Shown here in pieces: positions 8,780-16,993 of a stretch of 34,777 bases of DNA. This stretch comes from Nitrosotalea sp. (GTDB lineage Archaea; Thermoproteota; Nitrososphaeria; Nitrososphaerales; Nitrosopumilaceae). The DNA lies in assembly GCA_023252235.1 (NCBI GenBank), contig JAHEXH010000008.1, positions 1 through 34,777 on the forward strand. The letters are read 5' to 3'. Position numbers and translations under genes: made by a program. The stretch's first letter is position 1, and each line of letters starts with the position of its first letter. The notes below the pieces were generated by a model. It made no database searches. It was not told the DNA's origin and was given only the letters and a program-made list of their open reading frames with translations.

Positions 8780-8795
8780 TTTGCAACATTGAGAG
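8773..8795 (-). repeat. Perfect inverted repeat across the PKD-gene start codon
   Basis: CTCTCAAT (8773-8780) and ATTGAGAG (8788-8795) are exact inverse complements of eight bases with a seven-base loop. On the mRNA strand the proposed TTG start (8779-8777) lies in the 3' arm. If transcribed, the hairpin could hide the start codon. It could instead be a DNA operator, or be irrelevant if translation starts at the TTG at 8734. Confidence 0.5.
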
Positions 8796-8863
8796 GATCA
8801 ATTTTTGATCTAAAAACACTTGGATGATGTCAATTTCATCAATTTTACACAATAATTGAAGAC

Positions 8864-9877
8864 TCATCGATCATTATCCTCAATAAATGACAAAACTTCA
8901 CTCATTGTTGGTGGAATTCCAAGAGAATTACCAACATATAATGAGGCTACGGCATTTGCAAACCCAAGTCTTTCAACAGGATTTAGAGTAGCAAGATATC
9001 CAAGTAGATTGGCAGCATCCCAGACATCTCCAGCTCCAGTTACAAACTTTGGTGGGACTTGGAAAGACTTGACAAATTCAGTCTCTTTTCCGTTTGACCA
9101 ATAAGATCCTGTAGAAGTATGAAGATCTATAGACACAGAAGATCTCTTGGATAATTCAAGTACCAGTTTTCTGGTTTCTTTTTCTCCAGAAATTACATCT
9201 AATCCCAGCTGTTTGAGGAGAACATTACATTCATTTTCATTAATACATAAAGAATCCAAGTTATCTGCAAGTTGGGTTAATGCTTCTTTGAATTCATCTG
9301 GTCTTGTCTGGATATCAGCAGGATCCAAGAAATGAAGTGCCGATAAAGATTCTGAAAATGCAAATTGTGAAAGTTCAGTTCCTTTTTCATTACTTGCCCA
9401 GTTTGTTACAATCACAGCATCTGCGTTTTTTATCACATCTTGTTCCTTCACTCCAAGCTTTTCAGGTCCAAAATTTCCATTATCACCTAAATCAGAGATC
9501 ATTATGTTTACAATGTTTCCAGCATTGTTAAATTCAAGCGATGTTGTTCTGCCAGGTTTTCCATCAATTATAAACAGTGAGACATTACTAAATTCAGAAA
9601 AAATTTCTTTTATCATATGAGAACAAGTTTTGTCTGCAATTGTAATTAATGAAACTGGACATCCAAGTCTTGCAAGTGCATAAGCAACATTTGTTGCATT
9701 TCCACCCTTCAGATCTGTTTGTGGAATTCCACGAATGCTTCCACCCAATGTACTTTTTTCTAAAATTTTGGTGTAAAGATCATCCAAGTTTTGGATCTTG
9801 ATAATACGATCTAGAAAAAAATCATTTAGAACAACAACTGAATTAATTAGCTTTAGATTTTGTAGCTTTTCTAACAT
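8864..9877 (-). CDS. PfkB-family carbohydrate/nucleoside kinase
   Basis: A ribokinase-fold enzyme that phosphorylates a sugar or nucleoside; the substrate is unknown. In the 337-residue product the substrate-side motif GGNATNVAYALARLG (58-72) corresponds to PfkB signature 1. VTGAGDVWDAA, with the catalytic base Asp284, corresponds to signature 2. The lid strands (about 10-55) and the central Rossmann-like sheet are of normal length. The ATG at 9877 starts eight bases after the thermosome stop, so the two genes are probably read together. Candidate roles in archaea include ribose-1-phosphate, nucleoside or ketohexokinase activity. Nothing in the sequence lets me choose. Confidence 0.85.
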   Translation of the reverse strand: MLEKLQNLKLINSVVVLNDFFLDRIIKIQNLDDLYTKILEKSTLGGSIRGIPQTDLKGGNATNVAYALARLGCPVSLITIADKTCSHMIKEIFSEFSNVSLFIIDGKPGRTTSLEFNNAGNIVNIMISDLGDNGNFGPEKLGVKEQDVIKNADAVIVTNWASNEKGTELSQFAFSESLSALHFLDPADIQTRPDEFKEALTQLADNLDSLCINENECNVLLKQLGLDVISGEKETRKLVLELSKRSSVSIDLHTSTGSYWSNGKETEFVKSFQVPPKFVTGAGDVWDAANLLGYLATLNPVERLGFANAVASLYVGNSLGIPPTMSEVLSFIEDNDR

Positions 9878-9885
9878 GAAAAGGC

Positions 9886-11511
9886 TTAGCCCATTGGAGG
9901 ACCTCTTCCGCCGCCACCTCGGCCGCCGGATGAGGCAATAACATCATCGATTCTAAGTATCATGCATGCAGCTTCTGTTGCAGATTTTATTATCTGTTCT
10001 TTTACTGCAACAGGCTCGATAATATCAATAGAATACATGTCTGCAACTCTAGTATTTCTTGCATCAATACCTGTCCATTTCTTTCCTTGACTGTGCTTTG
10101 CACGGAGTGTAACCATAGTATTGATTGGATCCATTCCTGCATTTTCAGCAATTGTAAGTGGAATTATTTCAAGAGCTTCAGCATATTTTTTGATTGCAAG
10201 TTGTTCTCTTCCTTCGAATCTATCAGCCCATTCCTTTAGATGTGAAGCCAAGTATTCTTCTGGGGCTCCACCTCCAGCTACAACTGCTGGTTTTTCTATT
10301 ACATCCTTTACAACCATTAGTGAATCATGCATTGATCTATCAACTTCGTCCACTACTCTCTGGGATCCTCCTCTGAGCAATAATGTGATAGCTTTTGGAT
10401 TCTTGCAGCCTTCAATGAAGACCCATTTGTCTGTCTCTACTTTTCTCTGTTCAACAAGTTCTGCTGCACCCAAATCTTTTGGGGTCATGTCATCAATATT
10501 ACTACTAATTCTACCTCCAGTTGCCTTGGAAAGCTTTGTCATATCACTTTCTTTTACTCTTCTGACTGAAAGTATGCCTTGTTTAGCTAGATAATGTTGT
10601 GCAATGTCATCTATACCCTTTTGGCAAATCAGTACATTTGCGCCAATTTCATGAATCTTGTCTACCATAGATTTTAGCATTCTATTTTCTTCTTCTAGGA
10701 ACATCTGCATCTGAGTGGGATCACTAATTCGAATTTCTGCACTCATCTCAGTTTTTTCTATTTCTAGAGCTGAATTTAGTAATGCAATCTTTGCCTTTTC
10801 TATTTTAGTTGGCATACCACTATGAACCACTTCTTTGTCAAGTACTATGCCTTTGATAAACTGAGTATTTCTAATAGAGCCACCTGCTTTCTTTTCCACT
10901 TTGATATTATCGAGATCCACTTTATGTCCATCTGCTTCTTTTTCTACAACTTGTAGAATTGAATCTACTACAAGTTTAGATAACATATCACTGTCTTCTG
11001 AGATGAGCTTTGATTGCATACTGGTTTTTGCAATTTTAAGTAGAACTTCTTTTTCATTTGGACTTACTTGCTTTGCAAGCTCTGTAAGAAGCAAAAGTGC
11101 TTTTTCTGCTGCTGCTTGATAGCCTTCAATAATTACTGTAGCATGAACATCCTTTTCTAGAAGCTCTTCAGCTTTTGCTAAAAGAGCACCACCAAAGACT
11201 ACAGATGATGTGGTTCCATCACCTACTTCATTATCAACAGTTTTTGAAATCTCAACCATCATTTTTGCAGCTGGATGTTGTACATCAATTTCTTTGAGGA
11301 TGGTTGCGCCATCGTTTGTAATTGTAACGTCACCTAAAGAATCAACAAGCATTTTATCCATTCCACGTGGACCAAGACTAGTTCTTACAAGTTCGGCAAC
11401 TAACTTTGCTGCAGCAATGTTATTCCTCTGTGCATCTCGTCCCTTTTGTTGTAATGCGCTTTCTTTTAATACTAAAACAGGTCCTTGTGGTGTTTGTTGA
11501 ATAGATGCCAA
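9886..11511 (-). CDS. Thermosome subunit (group II chaperonin)
   Basis: ATP-dependent cytoplasmic folding chamber with a built-in lid. The 541-residue subunit carries the hallmarks: [22 protein letters not shown] (65-72), the nucleotide loop GDGTTSSVV (97-105), GGGAPE in the intermediate domain, and a C-terminal Gly-rich tail ([13 protein letters not shown]) expected to project into the cavity. The length is standard. The start is TTG at 11511, directly before [16 protein letters not shown], the usual N-terminus. It lies 44 bases downstream of the adenine deaminase-like gene. A TATTAAAA element (about 11548-11555) suggests a separate promoter and a leader of about 14 bases. Which paralogue (alpha, beta or gamma) cannot be decided. 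Confidence 0.96.
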   Translation of the reverse strand: MASIQQTPQGPVLVLKESALQQKGRDAQRNNIAAAKLVAELVRTSLGPRGMDKMLVDSLGDVTITNDGATILKEIDVQHPAAKMMVEISKTVDNEVGDGTTSSVVFGGALLAKAEELLEKDVHATVIIEGYQAAAEKALLLLTELAKQVSPNEKEVLLKIAKTSMQSKLISEDSDMLSKLVVDSILQVVEKEADGHKVDLDNIKVEKKAGGSIRNTQFIKGIVLDKEVVHSGMPTKIEKAKIALLNSALEIEKTEMSAEIRISDPTQMQMFLEEENRMLKSMVDKIHEIGANVLICQKGIDDIAQHYLAKQGILSVRRVKESDMTKLSKATGGRISSNIDDMTPKDLGAAELVEQRKVETDKWVFIEGCKNPKAITLLLRGGSQRVVDEVDRSMHDSLMVVKDVIEKPAVVAGGGAPEEYLASHLKEWADRFEGREQLAIKKYAEALEIIPLTIAENAGMDPINTMVTLRAKHSQGKKWTGIDARNTRVADMYSIDIIEPVAVKEQIIKSATEAACMILRIDDVIASSGGRGGGGRGPPMG

Positions 11512-11555
11512 AATTAATCCCTTAGTTCGTGTAATTAGTTGCCCCTTTTAATACC

Positions 11556-13334
11556 TTATCGGTTCATGTCTAAGATCTTCAGATATCTTCTATTTTTCAC
11601 ATCTACAACACCAGTGTACAAGATTCTGATCTCAGGTAATGCAAGAAACGGTAAGAAAAGAGGTATTAGATGAGGGTTTCTGAATTTACACCCCGTTTCT
11701 ACTAGTTTAGAATCTATGCTAGAATATTCATCCAATGTTTTTTCAAAAGGTAAGGAGGATATCAGACCGGCAAGCGGTAATGAGAATTTACTTAGAATAT
11801 TACCATTTTTAGCTACTAGTATACCCCCTTGCATCTTAATCAGATTATTTGCAACAAAGGCCATGTCTTTTTCATTTGAACCTATAACCAGCATATCATT
11901 TTCATGAAAACTCTGGGTACATCCAAATGCTCCAATGTCAGCACCAAAATTTCTCAAAAACGCTACAGTCTTTTTTCCAGTGCCATATGTCCTATCAATG
12001 GCAGATACCTTCCACACATCCTTATCGTGTGATGCCATCACATTACCATCCCTTACTTGAAGTTCTTCCTGATCCATTTTTGTTATTATTTCTGTGTCAA
12101 GTCTGATAACCAATGCTTGTGCAGAATTTCCTTTGCTTCGTATAACAAAGTCTTTTTCTCCAAACTTTGTTCTTGTCTTTACAGTTCTTTTCATCCAACT
12201 TGGGATTACAGTCTTGGGTACGTCCATTACAAGACTACTATGAGCTACTGCCAATTTGCCTCCTACAAAGACCTTGCTTGGTTTGATCTTTTCCAAATCA
12301 TCAAAAACAAGAATATCTGCTAATTTGCCAGGTGCAATTGCACCACGGTCTTTGCTCATACCATAATACTCAAAGGAGTTCCTTGATGCAATTGTTATAG
12401 CGTCTATTGGGTCCATACCAATAGAGATAGCTTTTCGTATACAATGATCAATCATTCCATATTCAACAATATCCTTTGGGTTTACTCCATCTGTACAGAA
12501 CATTAGTCTATCAAGATAGGTTTTATGAGATAGGACGTTCGGTAAAATTTTATCAAGATCTCGTCTTATAGAACCTTCTCTCATCATAACCCACATTCCA
12601 AGTCTTAGTCTTTCCAAGACTTGATCATAATCAATCGGTTCATGACATGAGAAAATTCCAGAGGCTATGTAGGCATTTAGCTTTTTATCACTTGCACCAG
12701 CTGTATGACCATTTATGATACCATTATTTTTTAAAACATTAGATATGCTTTCAATAGTTTTGGGATCCCTTGTTGTAACTTTGGTCCAAGAGAACACTTC
12801 ACCTAGGCCAACTACATTTTCCATGTTTAGTCCATTGATCTCTTCTTTCTCTGTCAACGTTCTTGCATGACTAAATTTTCTATCAACAGGTAATCCTCCT
12901 GGAATTACATGGTAAACCCTGATTGGAAGACTCTGAGTCATTTTAACAAATTCCTTGAACCCTTTGTAACCGCAGACACTTACAACGTCAATTGGGTCTG
13001 AAAATAAAGTCGTAGTACCTGACAAAAGCGATTTTTTTGCAAGTTCTGATGGAAGGATGTATTGATCTATGTGTATATGAGGATCGACAAATCCTGGTGT
13101 GATGTATTTGTCTTGTAAATCAATAACACCAGTCTTCGCTCCAACGGTGTGAGATGCATCTTTTCCCACATATGCAATCCTATCTTTTTTTATTGCCACA
13201 TGGATTTGAGGTATTATTTCTCTAGAATAGACATTAACTAGCCTACAATTTTTTAAGACAAGATCCGCCTTGTTTTCACCCATGGCTACTGCATTGAGTG
13301 ATAAAATCATGGAGGCAAGTGAGCTGGCCTTCAT
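11556..13334 (-). CDS. ade: Adenine deaminase-like amidohydrolase (divergent active-site surroundings)
   Basis: This protein has the whole-length architecture of AdeC-type adenine deaminase (adenine to hypoxanthine), with 592 residues: a beta-sandwich start (ADLVLKNCRLVNVYS), a metal-dependent barrel and the C-terminal Ade domain. Metal-site residues look intact: HIH (86-88), Glu179 in GLGEV, His210 (NGH), His231 (SCHE) and Asp282 (CTDG). REGSIRRDL and RGAIAPGKLADILV are also typical. Several motifs differ from the family as I know it: HIHIES is HIHIDQ, DPHEI is DPIDV, CTDDR is CTDGV, and the late VAHDSHN is QSFHEND. The substrate may therefore not be adenine. The ATG at 13334 restores the usual N-terminal helix and has a TATA-like box 27 bases upstream. 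Confidence 0.8.
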   Translation of the reverse strand: MKASSLASMILSLNAVAMGENKADLVLKNCRLVNVYSREIIPQIHVAIKKDRIAYVGKDASHTVGAKTGVIDLQDKYITPGFVDPHIHIDQYILPSELAKKSLLSGTTTLFSDPIDVVSVCGYKGFKEFVKMTQSLPIRVYHVIPGGLPVDRKFSHARTLTEKEEINGLNMENVVGLGEVFSWTKVTTRDPKTIESISNVLKNNGIINGHTAGASDKKLNAYIASGIFSCHEPIDYDQVLERLRLGMWVMMREGSIRRDLDKILPNVLSHKTYLDRLMFCTDGVNPKDIVEYGMIDHCIRKAISIGMDPIDAITIASRNSFEYYGMSKDRGAIAPGKLADILVFDDLEKIKPSKVFVGGKLAVAHSSLVMDVPKTVIPSWMKRTVKTRTKFGEKDFVIRSKGNSAQALVIRLDTEIITKMDQEELQVRDGNVMASHDKDVWKVSAIDRTYGTGKKTVAFLRNFGADIGAFGCTQSFHENDMLVIGSNEKDMAFVANNLIKMQGGILVAKNGNILSKFSLPLAGLISSLPFEKTLDEYSSIDSKLVETGCKFRNPHLIPLFLPFLALPEIRILYTGVVDVKNRRYLKILDMNR

Positions 13335-13356
13335 AGAAGAGACATAACTTAAGAGA

Positions 13357-13365
13357 CTATTAAAG
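13357..13365 (-). promoter_or_regulatory. TATA-like box of the adenine deaminase-like gene
   Basis: The minus strand reads CTTTAATAG, centred 27 bases before the ATG at 13334. It is one half of a compact divergent promoter pair with the box for eL42. Confidence 0.45.
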
Positions 13366-13370
13366 CGATG

Positions 13371-13379
13371 TTTAAATTA
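13371..13379 (+). promoter_or_regulatory. TATA-like box of the eL42-eS27 pair
   Basis: TTTAAATTA is centred about 27 bases before the ATG at 13402, which favours that ATG over the in-frame ATG at 13408. Confidence 0.5.
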
Positions 13380-13401
13380 CGGTCAACGCAGCTCATTTTT
13401 T

Positions 13402-13680
13402 ATGAACATGCCAAAGGAGATCAACAGATATTGTCCTAAATGCAAGAAGCATACATTGCAGAAGGTCTCCATATACAAGGCAGGAAAGAGAAGAGGTTCT
13501 GCTATTGGTGAAAGAAGACACGCAGAAGATAAGAAAGGTTATGGTGGTCAGAAATTCCCCAAGTTAGCAAAGCCAGCAAAGACCACCAAGAAGATTACTC
13601 CCATTATGACATGTCCTGAATGCAAGAAGAAATGGAATGTATCCGGAATAAGATTAAGAAAATTGGAGTTAGTTGCATAA
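13402..13680 (+). CDS. rpl44e: Ribosomal protein eL42 (L44e)
   Basis: A zinc-binding protein of the large ribosomal subunit, near the E site. In the 92-residue product, the paired motifs YCPKCKKHT and MTCPECKKKW supply four cysteines for one zinc ion. Between them lies the basic arm KRRGSAIGERRHAEDKKGYGG, cut here for length, which is typical of the family. The last residues (GIRLRKLELV) also match. The upstream TATA box supports the ATG at 13402; the ATG at 13408 would remove two residues. The TAA shares its last base with the ATG of eS27, so the two are translationally coupled. Confidence 0.96.
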   Translation: MNMPKEINRYCPKCKKHTLQKVSIYKAGKRRGSAIGERRHAEDKKGYGGQKFPKLAKPAKTTKKITPIMTCPECKKKWNVSGIRLRKLELVA

Positions 13681-13877
13681 TGAAAAGAGCTCATATTTGG
13701 ATACCAAAACCAGGTAGCAAATTTCAAAGAGTACAGTGTAAAGAATGCGGAGAAGAAAGCGTTGTTTATTCACATGTTTCTTCAATAGTTACATGCAAGG
13801 CTTGTGGTAACACTTTAGCTGAACCAACGGGTTCCATCGCAAAAACCAATGGAAAAATTTTAGGTAGCGCAGATTAG
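13680..13877 (+). CDS. rps27e: Ribosomal protein eS27
   Basis: A zinc-ribbon protein of the small ribosomal subunit. The 65-residue product starts MKRAHIWIPKPGSKF and contains CKECG and CKACG, giving the C-x2-C...C-x2-C zinc site. The ATG at 13680 overlaps the eL42 stop by one base. A longer frame from 13620 exists but would run inside eL42 and adds residues foreign to the family, so it is rejected. The 3' end overlaps by 18 bases the end of the convergent cobY gene. Confidence 0.95.
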   Translation: MKRAHIWIPKPGSKFQRVQCKECGEESVVYSHVSSIVTCKACGNTLAEPTGSIAKTNGKILGSAD

Positions 13878-14444
13878 ATCATAATCTTTCTGTGTATTCA
13901 AATTAGTTGCTATTCGTTTATCATCAAGAATGATGTATGATTCTGTCACATATTGCATATTTTGTATTCGTTTAGGATCAATAACAGATATTCCAGTATA
14001 AACACATTCTTCACCATTACAATCAACAAAAAATTCTGCTTCAAATCCAAGAGATTGAAGAAAACTTTTCCTTACCAATACACTTGTCCATACATTTTTT
14101 TCATTTACTAATTTTATAATTTTTTTAATTATTTCAGAATCTAAAAGTGGCATGTCACCAGAGGCTACAAAAATTAATTCGTCAAACTTGAGCAGAGATT
14201 GACCTAGATCGTCGACATATCCGCTTCCCTTTGTTTCAAGTATATCAACTTGCATCTCAGAAACAAACTCACGTGTCTTTGGTGCATTATTACTTGTAAC
14301 ACATACTACCTTTGAAAAAATTTCTGAATTTTCAAAAGCATTTAGAACGTGTTCTATCATTGGTTTTTTGTATTTTAAAAGTAGTTTTTCCTCTGATGAT
14401 TTCATCCTAGTGCCTTTACCTCCACACATAACTAATCCTATCAT
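13860..14444 (-). CDS. cobY: GTP:adenosylcobinamide-phosphate guanylyltransferase
   Basis: The archaeal replacement for the nucleotidyltransferase part of CobU. It transfers GMP from GTP to adenosylcobinamide phosphate, giving the GDP-activated corrinoid used by CobS. The 194-residue protein has the nucleotidyltransferase signature MCGGKGTRM at the N-terminus and the metal/nucleotide strand VASGDMPLL. It ends at about the usual CobY length. As last gene of the cob operon its ATG overlaps the cobS stop by four bases. MobA-type enzymes share the fold, but the operon settles the role. Confidence 0.88.
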   Translation of the reverse strand: MIGLVMCGGKGTRMKSSEEKLLLKYKKPMIEHVLNAFENSEIFSKVVCVTSNNAPKTREFVSEMQVDILETKGSGYVDDLGQSLLKFDELIFVASGDMPLLDSEIIKKIIKLVNEKNVWTSVLVRKSFLQSLGFEAEFFVDCNGEECVYTGISVIDPKRIQNMQYVTESYIILDDKRIATNLNTQKDYDLICAT

Positions 14445-15166
14445 ACTGATGCAAAAATCAATAGTGATGCCAGTCTAACCAACTCATTACTTGCTCCAAA
14501 TACATCACCTGAGATTCCTCCAAAGCTCCTGTTTGCAACTGCAAGCAACAGAAAAGAAAGTCCTACGCAGGAGATGACTACAAACACCCCTGTCATACCC
14601 CCCAAAATCACAGTAGGTACTATAGCCAATCCTACAGCCACAGCAAGTTTTCGTTGGTCTTTCATGGATTTGGTAAAAGGAGAACTGAGTCCTTCCCAAG
14701 CTGAAAGGCCGCGGTTTGCTTGTATCACCATTGAGAGTTTAGCCATAAGTTCACTTAGCAGAATTGCCTCAAACAATTCAAAGCCCTTCATCATGGAAAT
14801 AGCCAGTATCATACCCGCAGCATACAATACTATAGTCATCACTCCTGCAGAACCAACTGCGGGATCCCTCATTGCTTTGAGTTTCTTTTCTTTTGTTCCC
14901 TTTGCCATAAGTCCGTCTGCAAAATCACAAAGTGCGTCAGTGTGATGCAGTCCGGTAAGGATGGCAAGTGCTCCTGTCAAGATTAACCCAGTAATCAGAG
15001 GTTGAATAAACAAGGAGAGACCATAACCTGCTGCTCCAATTATCAATCCAATCAAAGCTCCAGCAGGTGGAAAAAGATACATGTTTTTTGCAACAGTTTC
15101 TAGTTCGCTATTCTTAGAAGGGATAACGGTTAGAAATGATACTACTGATGATATTCTCTTAAACAT
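14441..15166 (-). CDS. cobS: Adenosylcobinamide-GDP ribazoletransferase (cobalamin synthase)
   Basis: An integral membrane enzyme joining adenosylcobinamide-GDP to alpha-ribazole (phosphate) in the final assembly of adenosylcobalamin. The 241 residues from the ATG at 15166 contain about six hydrophobic segments and the family signature: HHTDALCDFADGLMA, then KLKAMRDPAVGSAGV, the acidic metal-binding loop. A longer frame from 15199 adds MCCCHLLVGGL, which is absent from homologues. MFKRISSVVSFLTVIP is the family start. It overlaps cbiB by eight bases and cobY by four. Confidence 0.92.
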   Translation of the reverse strand: MFKRISSVVSFLTVIPSKNSELETVAKNMYLFPPAGALIGLIIGAAGYGLSLFIQPLITGLILTGALAILTGLHHTDALCDFADGLMAKGTKEKKLKAMRDPAVGSAGVMTIVLYAAGMILAISMMKGFELFEAILLSELMAKLSMVIQANRGLSAWEGLSSPFTKSMKDQRKLAVAVGLAIVPTVILGGMTGVFVVISCVGLSFLLLAVANRSFGGISGDVFGASNELVRLASLLIFASV

Positions 15167-16151
15167 TAAACCACCAACCAAGAGATGACAGCAACACAAT
15201 CACAGGAATTGTAAAAATTAAAACAAACAATATTGTAGTCAGTTTCATGATAGAAATTGTAGATTTGAAATGTCTTTCATTTATTTCGGAATTACCATCT
15301 CCTAATACATAATGCTCGATCTTTTCAAATCGAATTCCAAGTGCACCAGCTAGAGTAGCCATTGGATAACCAGCGTTTGGACTTTCAGTCTTTGAACCAT
15401 CTCTTTTCATGATATGAAATGAATGTCTCCAATCTTCTTTTAGTATAATACAAGAAAGTACCATCACGAGACTTGTAAGTCTAGAAGGAAGAAAGTTAAG
15501 CGTTTTGTCACAATTAGCAGCAAACCAACCTACATTTCTAAATATCTCTGTCTTGTATCCAATCATAGAATCAGCTGTATTTACAATCCTGTAGACAAAT
15601 GCACCTACTAGGCCAAAAATTGAGAAGTAAAAAAGAGGACCAGTTATGCCGTCAACAATGTTTTCACCGATGCTTTCTAGAGTTGCAGAAATGATGTGTT
15701 GTTTGTCTAAATTCTTTGTATTTCGCTTTACTATCATGGAAAGTTTCACTCTAGCATCATCTAGGTCATTTTTTGACAAGGCAATCATAATTTTTGATGC
15801 ATGGTTTTCCATGCCTTTTATTGCAATAGTGGTTTTTAGAAGAAGACTAATTGAGATAATGCTTAAACCTAGGAACAGAATTTTATAGAGTCCATTTGAA
15901 TCAAAATTTTCTACATATTTTAGAATAGAAGAAAATGAGACTATTAGGATAGAAACTATCGTTACAACTGAAACAAGGAGAATTATTCCATTAATTTTTT
16001 CAATTAATGGTGTGATAGATCTTGCAGACGGTACAAATTTGCCTATCAGTATTCCCACCCAAACAGTTGGATGGTATCTATTTTTTGGATCTCCAAAAAG
16101 AAAATCCAAAACAAGAGCAAGTATGACTGCAATGATTGGTATTAGAATCAA
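15159..16151 (-). CDS. cbiB: Adenosylcobinamide-phosphate synthase
   Basis: A membrane protein (CbiB/CobD of other nomenclatures) that attaches the aminopropanol phosphate arm to adenosylcobyric acid. The 330-residue protein opens with a hydrophobic helix and FGDPKNRYHPTVWVG, the family signature. It continues with several membrane segments, the conserved ENIVDGITGPLFYF region, and GYPMATLAGALGI near residue 265. The TTG start at 16151 forms a TTGA overlap with the cobQ stop. The arm it attaches is made by CobD, encoded first in the same operon. Confidence 0.92.
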   Translation of the reverse strand: MILIPIIAVILALVLDFLFGDPKNRYHPTVWVGILIGKFVPSARSITPLIEKINGIILLVSVVTIVSILIVSFSSILKYVENFDSNGLYKILFLGLSIISISLLLKTTIAIKGMENHASKIMIALSKNDLDDARVKLSMIVKRNTKNLDKQHIISATLESIGENIVDGITGPLFYFSIFGLVGAFVYRIVNTADSMIGYKTEIFRNVGWFAANCDKTLNFLPSRLTSLVMVLSCIILKEDWRHSFHIMKRDGSKTESPNAGYPMATLAGALGIRFEKIEHYVLGDGNSEINERHFKSTISIMKLTTILFVLIFTIPVIVLLSSLGWWFNV

Positions 16152-16993
16152 TTTAACATATCCCCGATCTTTTTCATATCTAGATTTTTTTTCACAACAT
16201 TAGCCAAGTGATCTATTTCTTTATCTAGTATAGTAAGATATTTTTTTGTCCATGAGACTTGTTTTGGGTTTGCGTGTAGAGAATCTTCATCTGGTATATC
16301 AAATTCAATTAGAGGAATTGTACCAATTACTGGCCTCAAAGTTTTCTTTTTTAATATAGAATAGCTTGGACGCAGAATCGCTATATCTCCCCTGAATTTA
16401 TTTATGACAAATCCTTTGATGAATTTCTGGTATTTTTTATCAAGAAGAGATAATGTTCCCATTATGCTGGCAAAACTTCCTCCCTTATCTATGTCGGTCA
16501 CTAGAATTACTGGCGATTTACAATACTCTGCCATTCTCATGTTAGCAATATCATATCTTTGCAAGTTTATCTCAGCTGGGGATCCTGCTCCCTCTAGTAT
16601 TACAATATCATTTGTCCTTAATAATTGGTCAAGTGCATTTTTTGATTCTTTAAGACCTGTTGAGAGTGCAAATTTTTCATAATAATCACTGGCATGCATT
16701 TTTCGATAAAATACACCATTAACAAAAACTTGACTTGTGTAATTCCCCAGGGGTTTTAGTAGAATAGGATTCATTATAGGAATTATTTCGGTTCTTGCTG
16801 CAATTGCTTGAATCGCTTGCGCTCTTGAGATTTCAAATTCTTTTCCAATATAGGAATATGATGACATGTTTTGGGACTTGAATGGTGCTACTTTGTATCC
16901 TTTATCAGAGAGAATTCTACAGAGAGCTGTTACTAGAGTTGTTTTTCCCGCTCCTGAGGAGGTTCCCTGTATCATCAAAGTTTTTGCAGTCAT
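16148..16993 (-). CDS. cobQ: Cobyric acid synthase lacking the glutaminase domain
   Basis: CobQ/CbiP amidates four side chains of adenosylcobyrinic acid a,c-diamide using glutamine and ATP. The usual length is near 480-510 residues; this one has 281. The dethiobiotin-synthetase-like ATPase domain is complete: P-loop GTSSGAGKTT (10-19), KSQNMSSYS, EGAGSPAEIN, VTDIDKGG and NKFRGD. Where the class I-like glutaminase domain should follow, there is only a short linker (about 240-255) and then EIDHLANVVKKNLDMKKI, which resembles the extreme C-terminal tail of full-length CobQ. This looks like a clean internal loss of the GATase domain and not a truncation. The reading frame is intact and both ends overlap neighbours by four bases. 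The enzyme may use free ammonia or a separate glutaminase. Confidence 0.85.
   Translation of the reverse strand: MTAKTLMIQGTSSGAGKTTLVTALCRILSDKGYKVAPFKSQNMSSYSYIGKEFEISRAQAIQAIAARTEIIPIMNPILLKPLGNYTSQVFVNGVFYRKMHASDYYEKFALSTGLKESKNALDQLLRTNDIVILEGAGSPAEINLQRYDIANMRMAEYCKSPVILVTDIDKGGSFASIMGTLSLLDKKYQKFIKGFVINKFRGDIAILRPSYSILKKKTLRPVIGTIPLIEFDIPDEDSLHANPKQVSWTKKYLTILDKEIDHLANVVKKNLDMKKIGDMLN

Noticed and set aside
8755-8789. A nine-codon ORF (from ATG at 8789) overlapping the PKD gene start
   Set aside because: Too short and without support; it arises from the arm of the inverted repeat.
10121-10594. Plus-strand open frame of 157 codons opposite the thermosome gene
   Set aside because: It is an antisense shadow of a highly conserved gene, with low-complexity Ser/Leu composition and no promoter.
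13620-13679. Longer eS27 starting at 13620
   Set aside because: It lies inside eL42, and the extra residues are absent from the family; the ATG at 13680 matches the canonical start.
15167-15199. CobS start at 15199
   Set aside because: It would add a Cys-rich 11-residue leader not seen in the family and a 41-base overlap with cbiB; the ATG at 15166 gives the standard N-terminus.
16148-16993. CobQ shortened by a frameshift or premature stop
   Set aside because: The segment after the stop is cbiB coding sequence, no GATase remnant is present in any frame nearby, and the tail motif of CobQ is retained.
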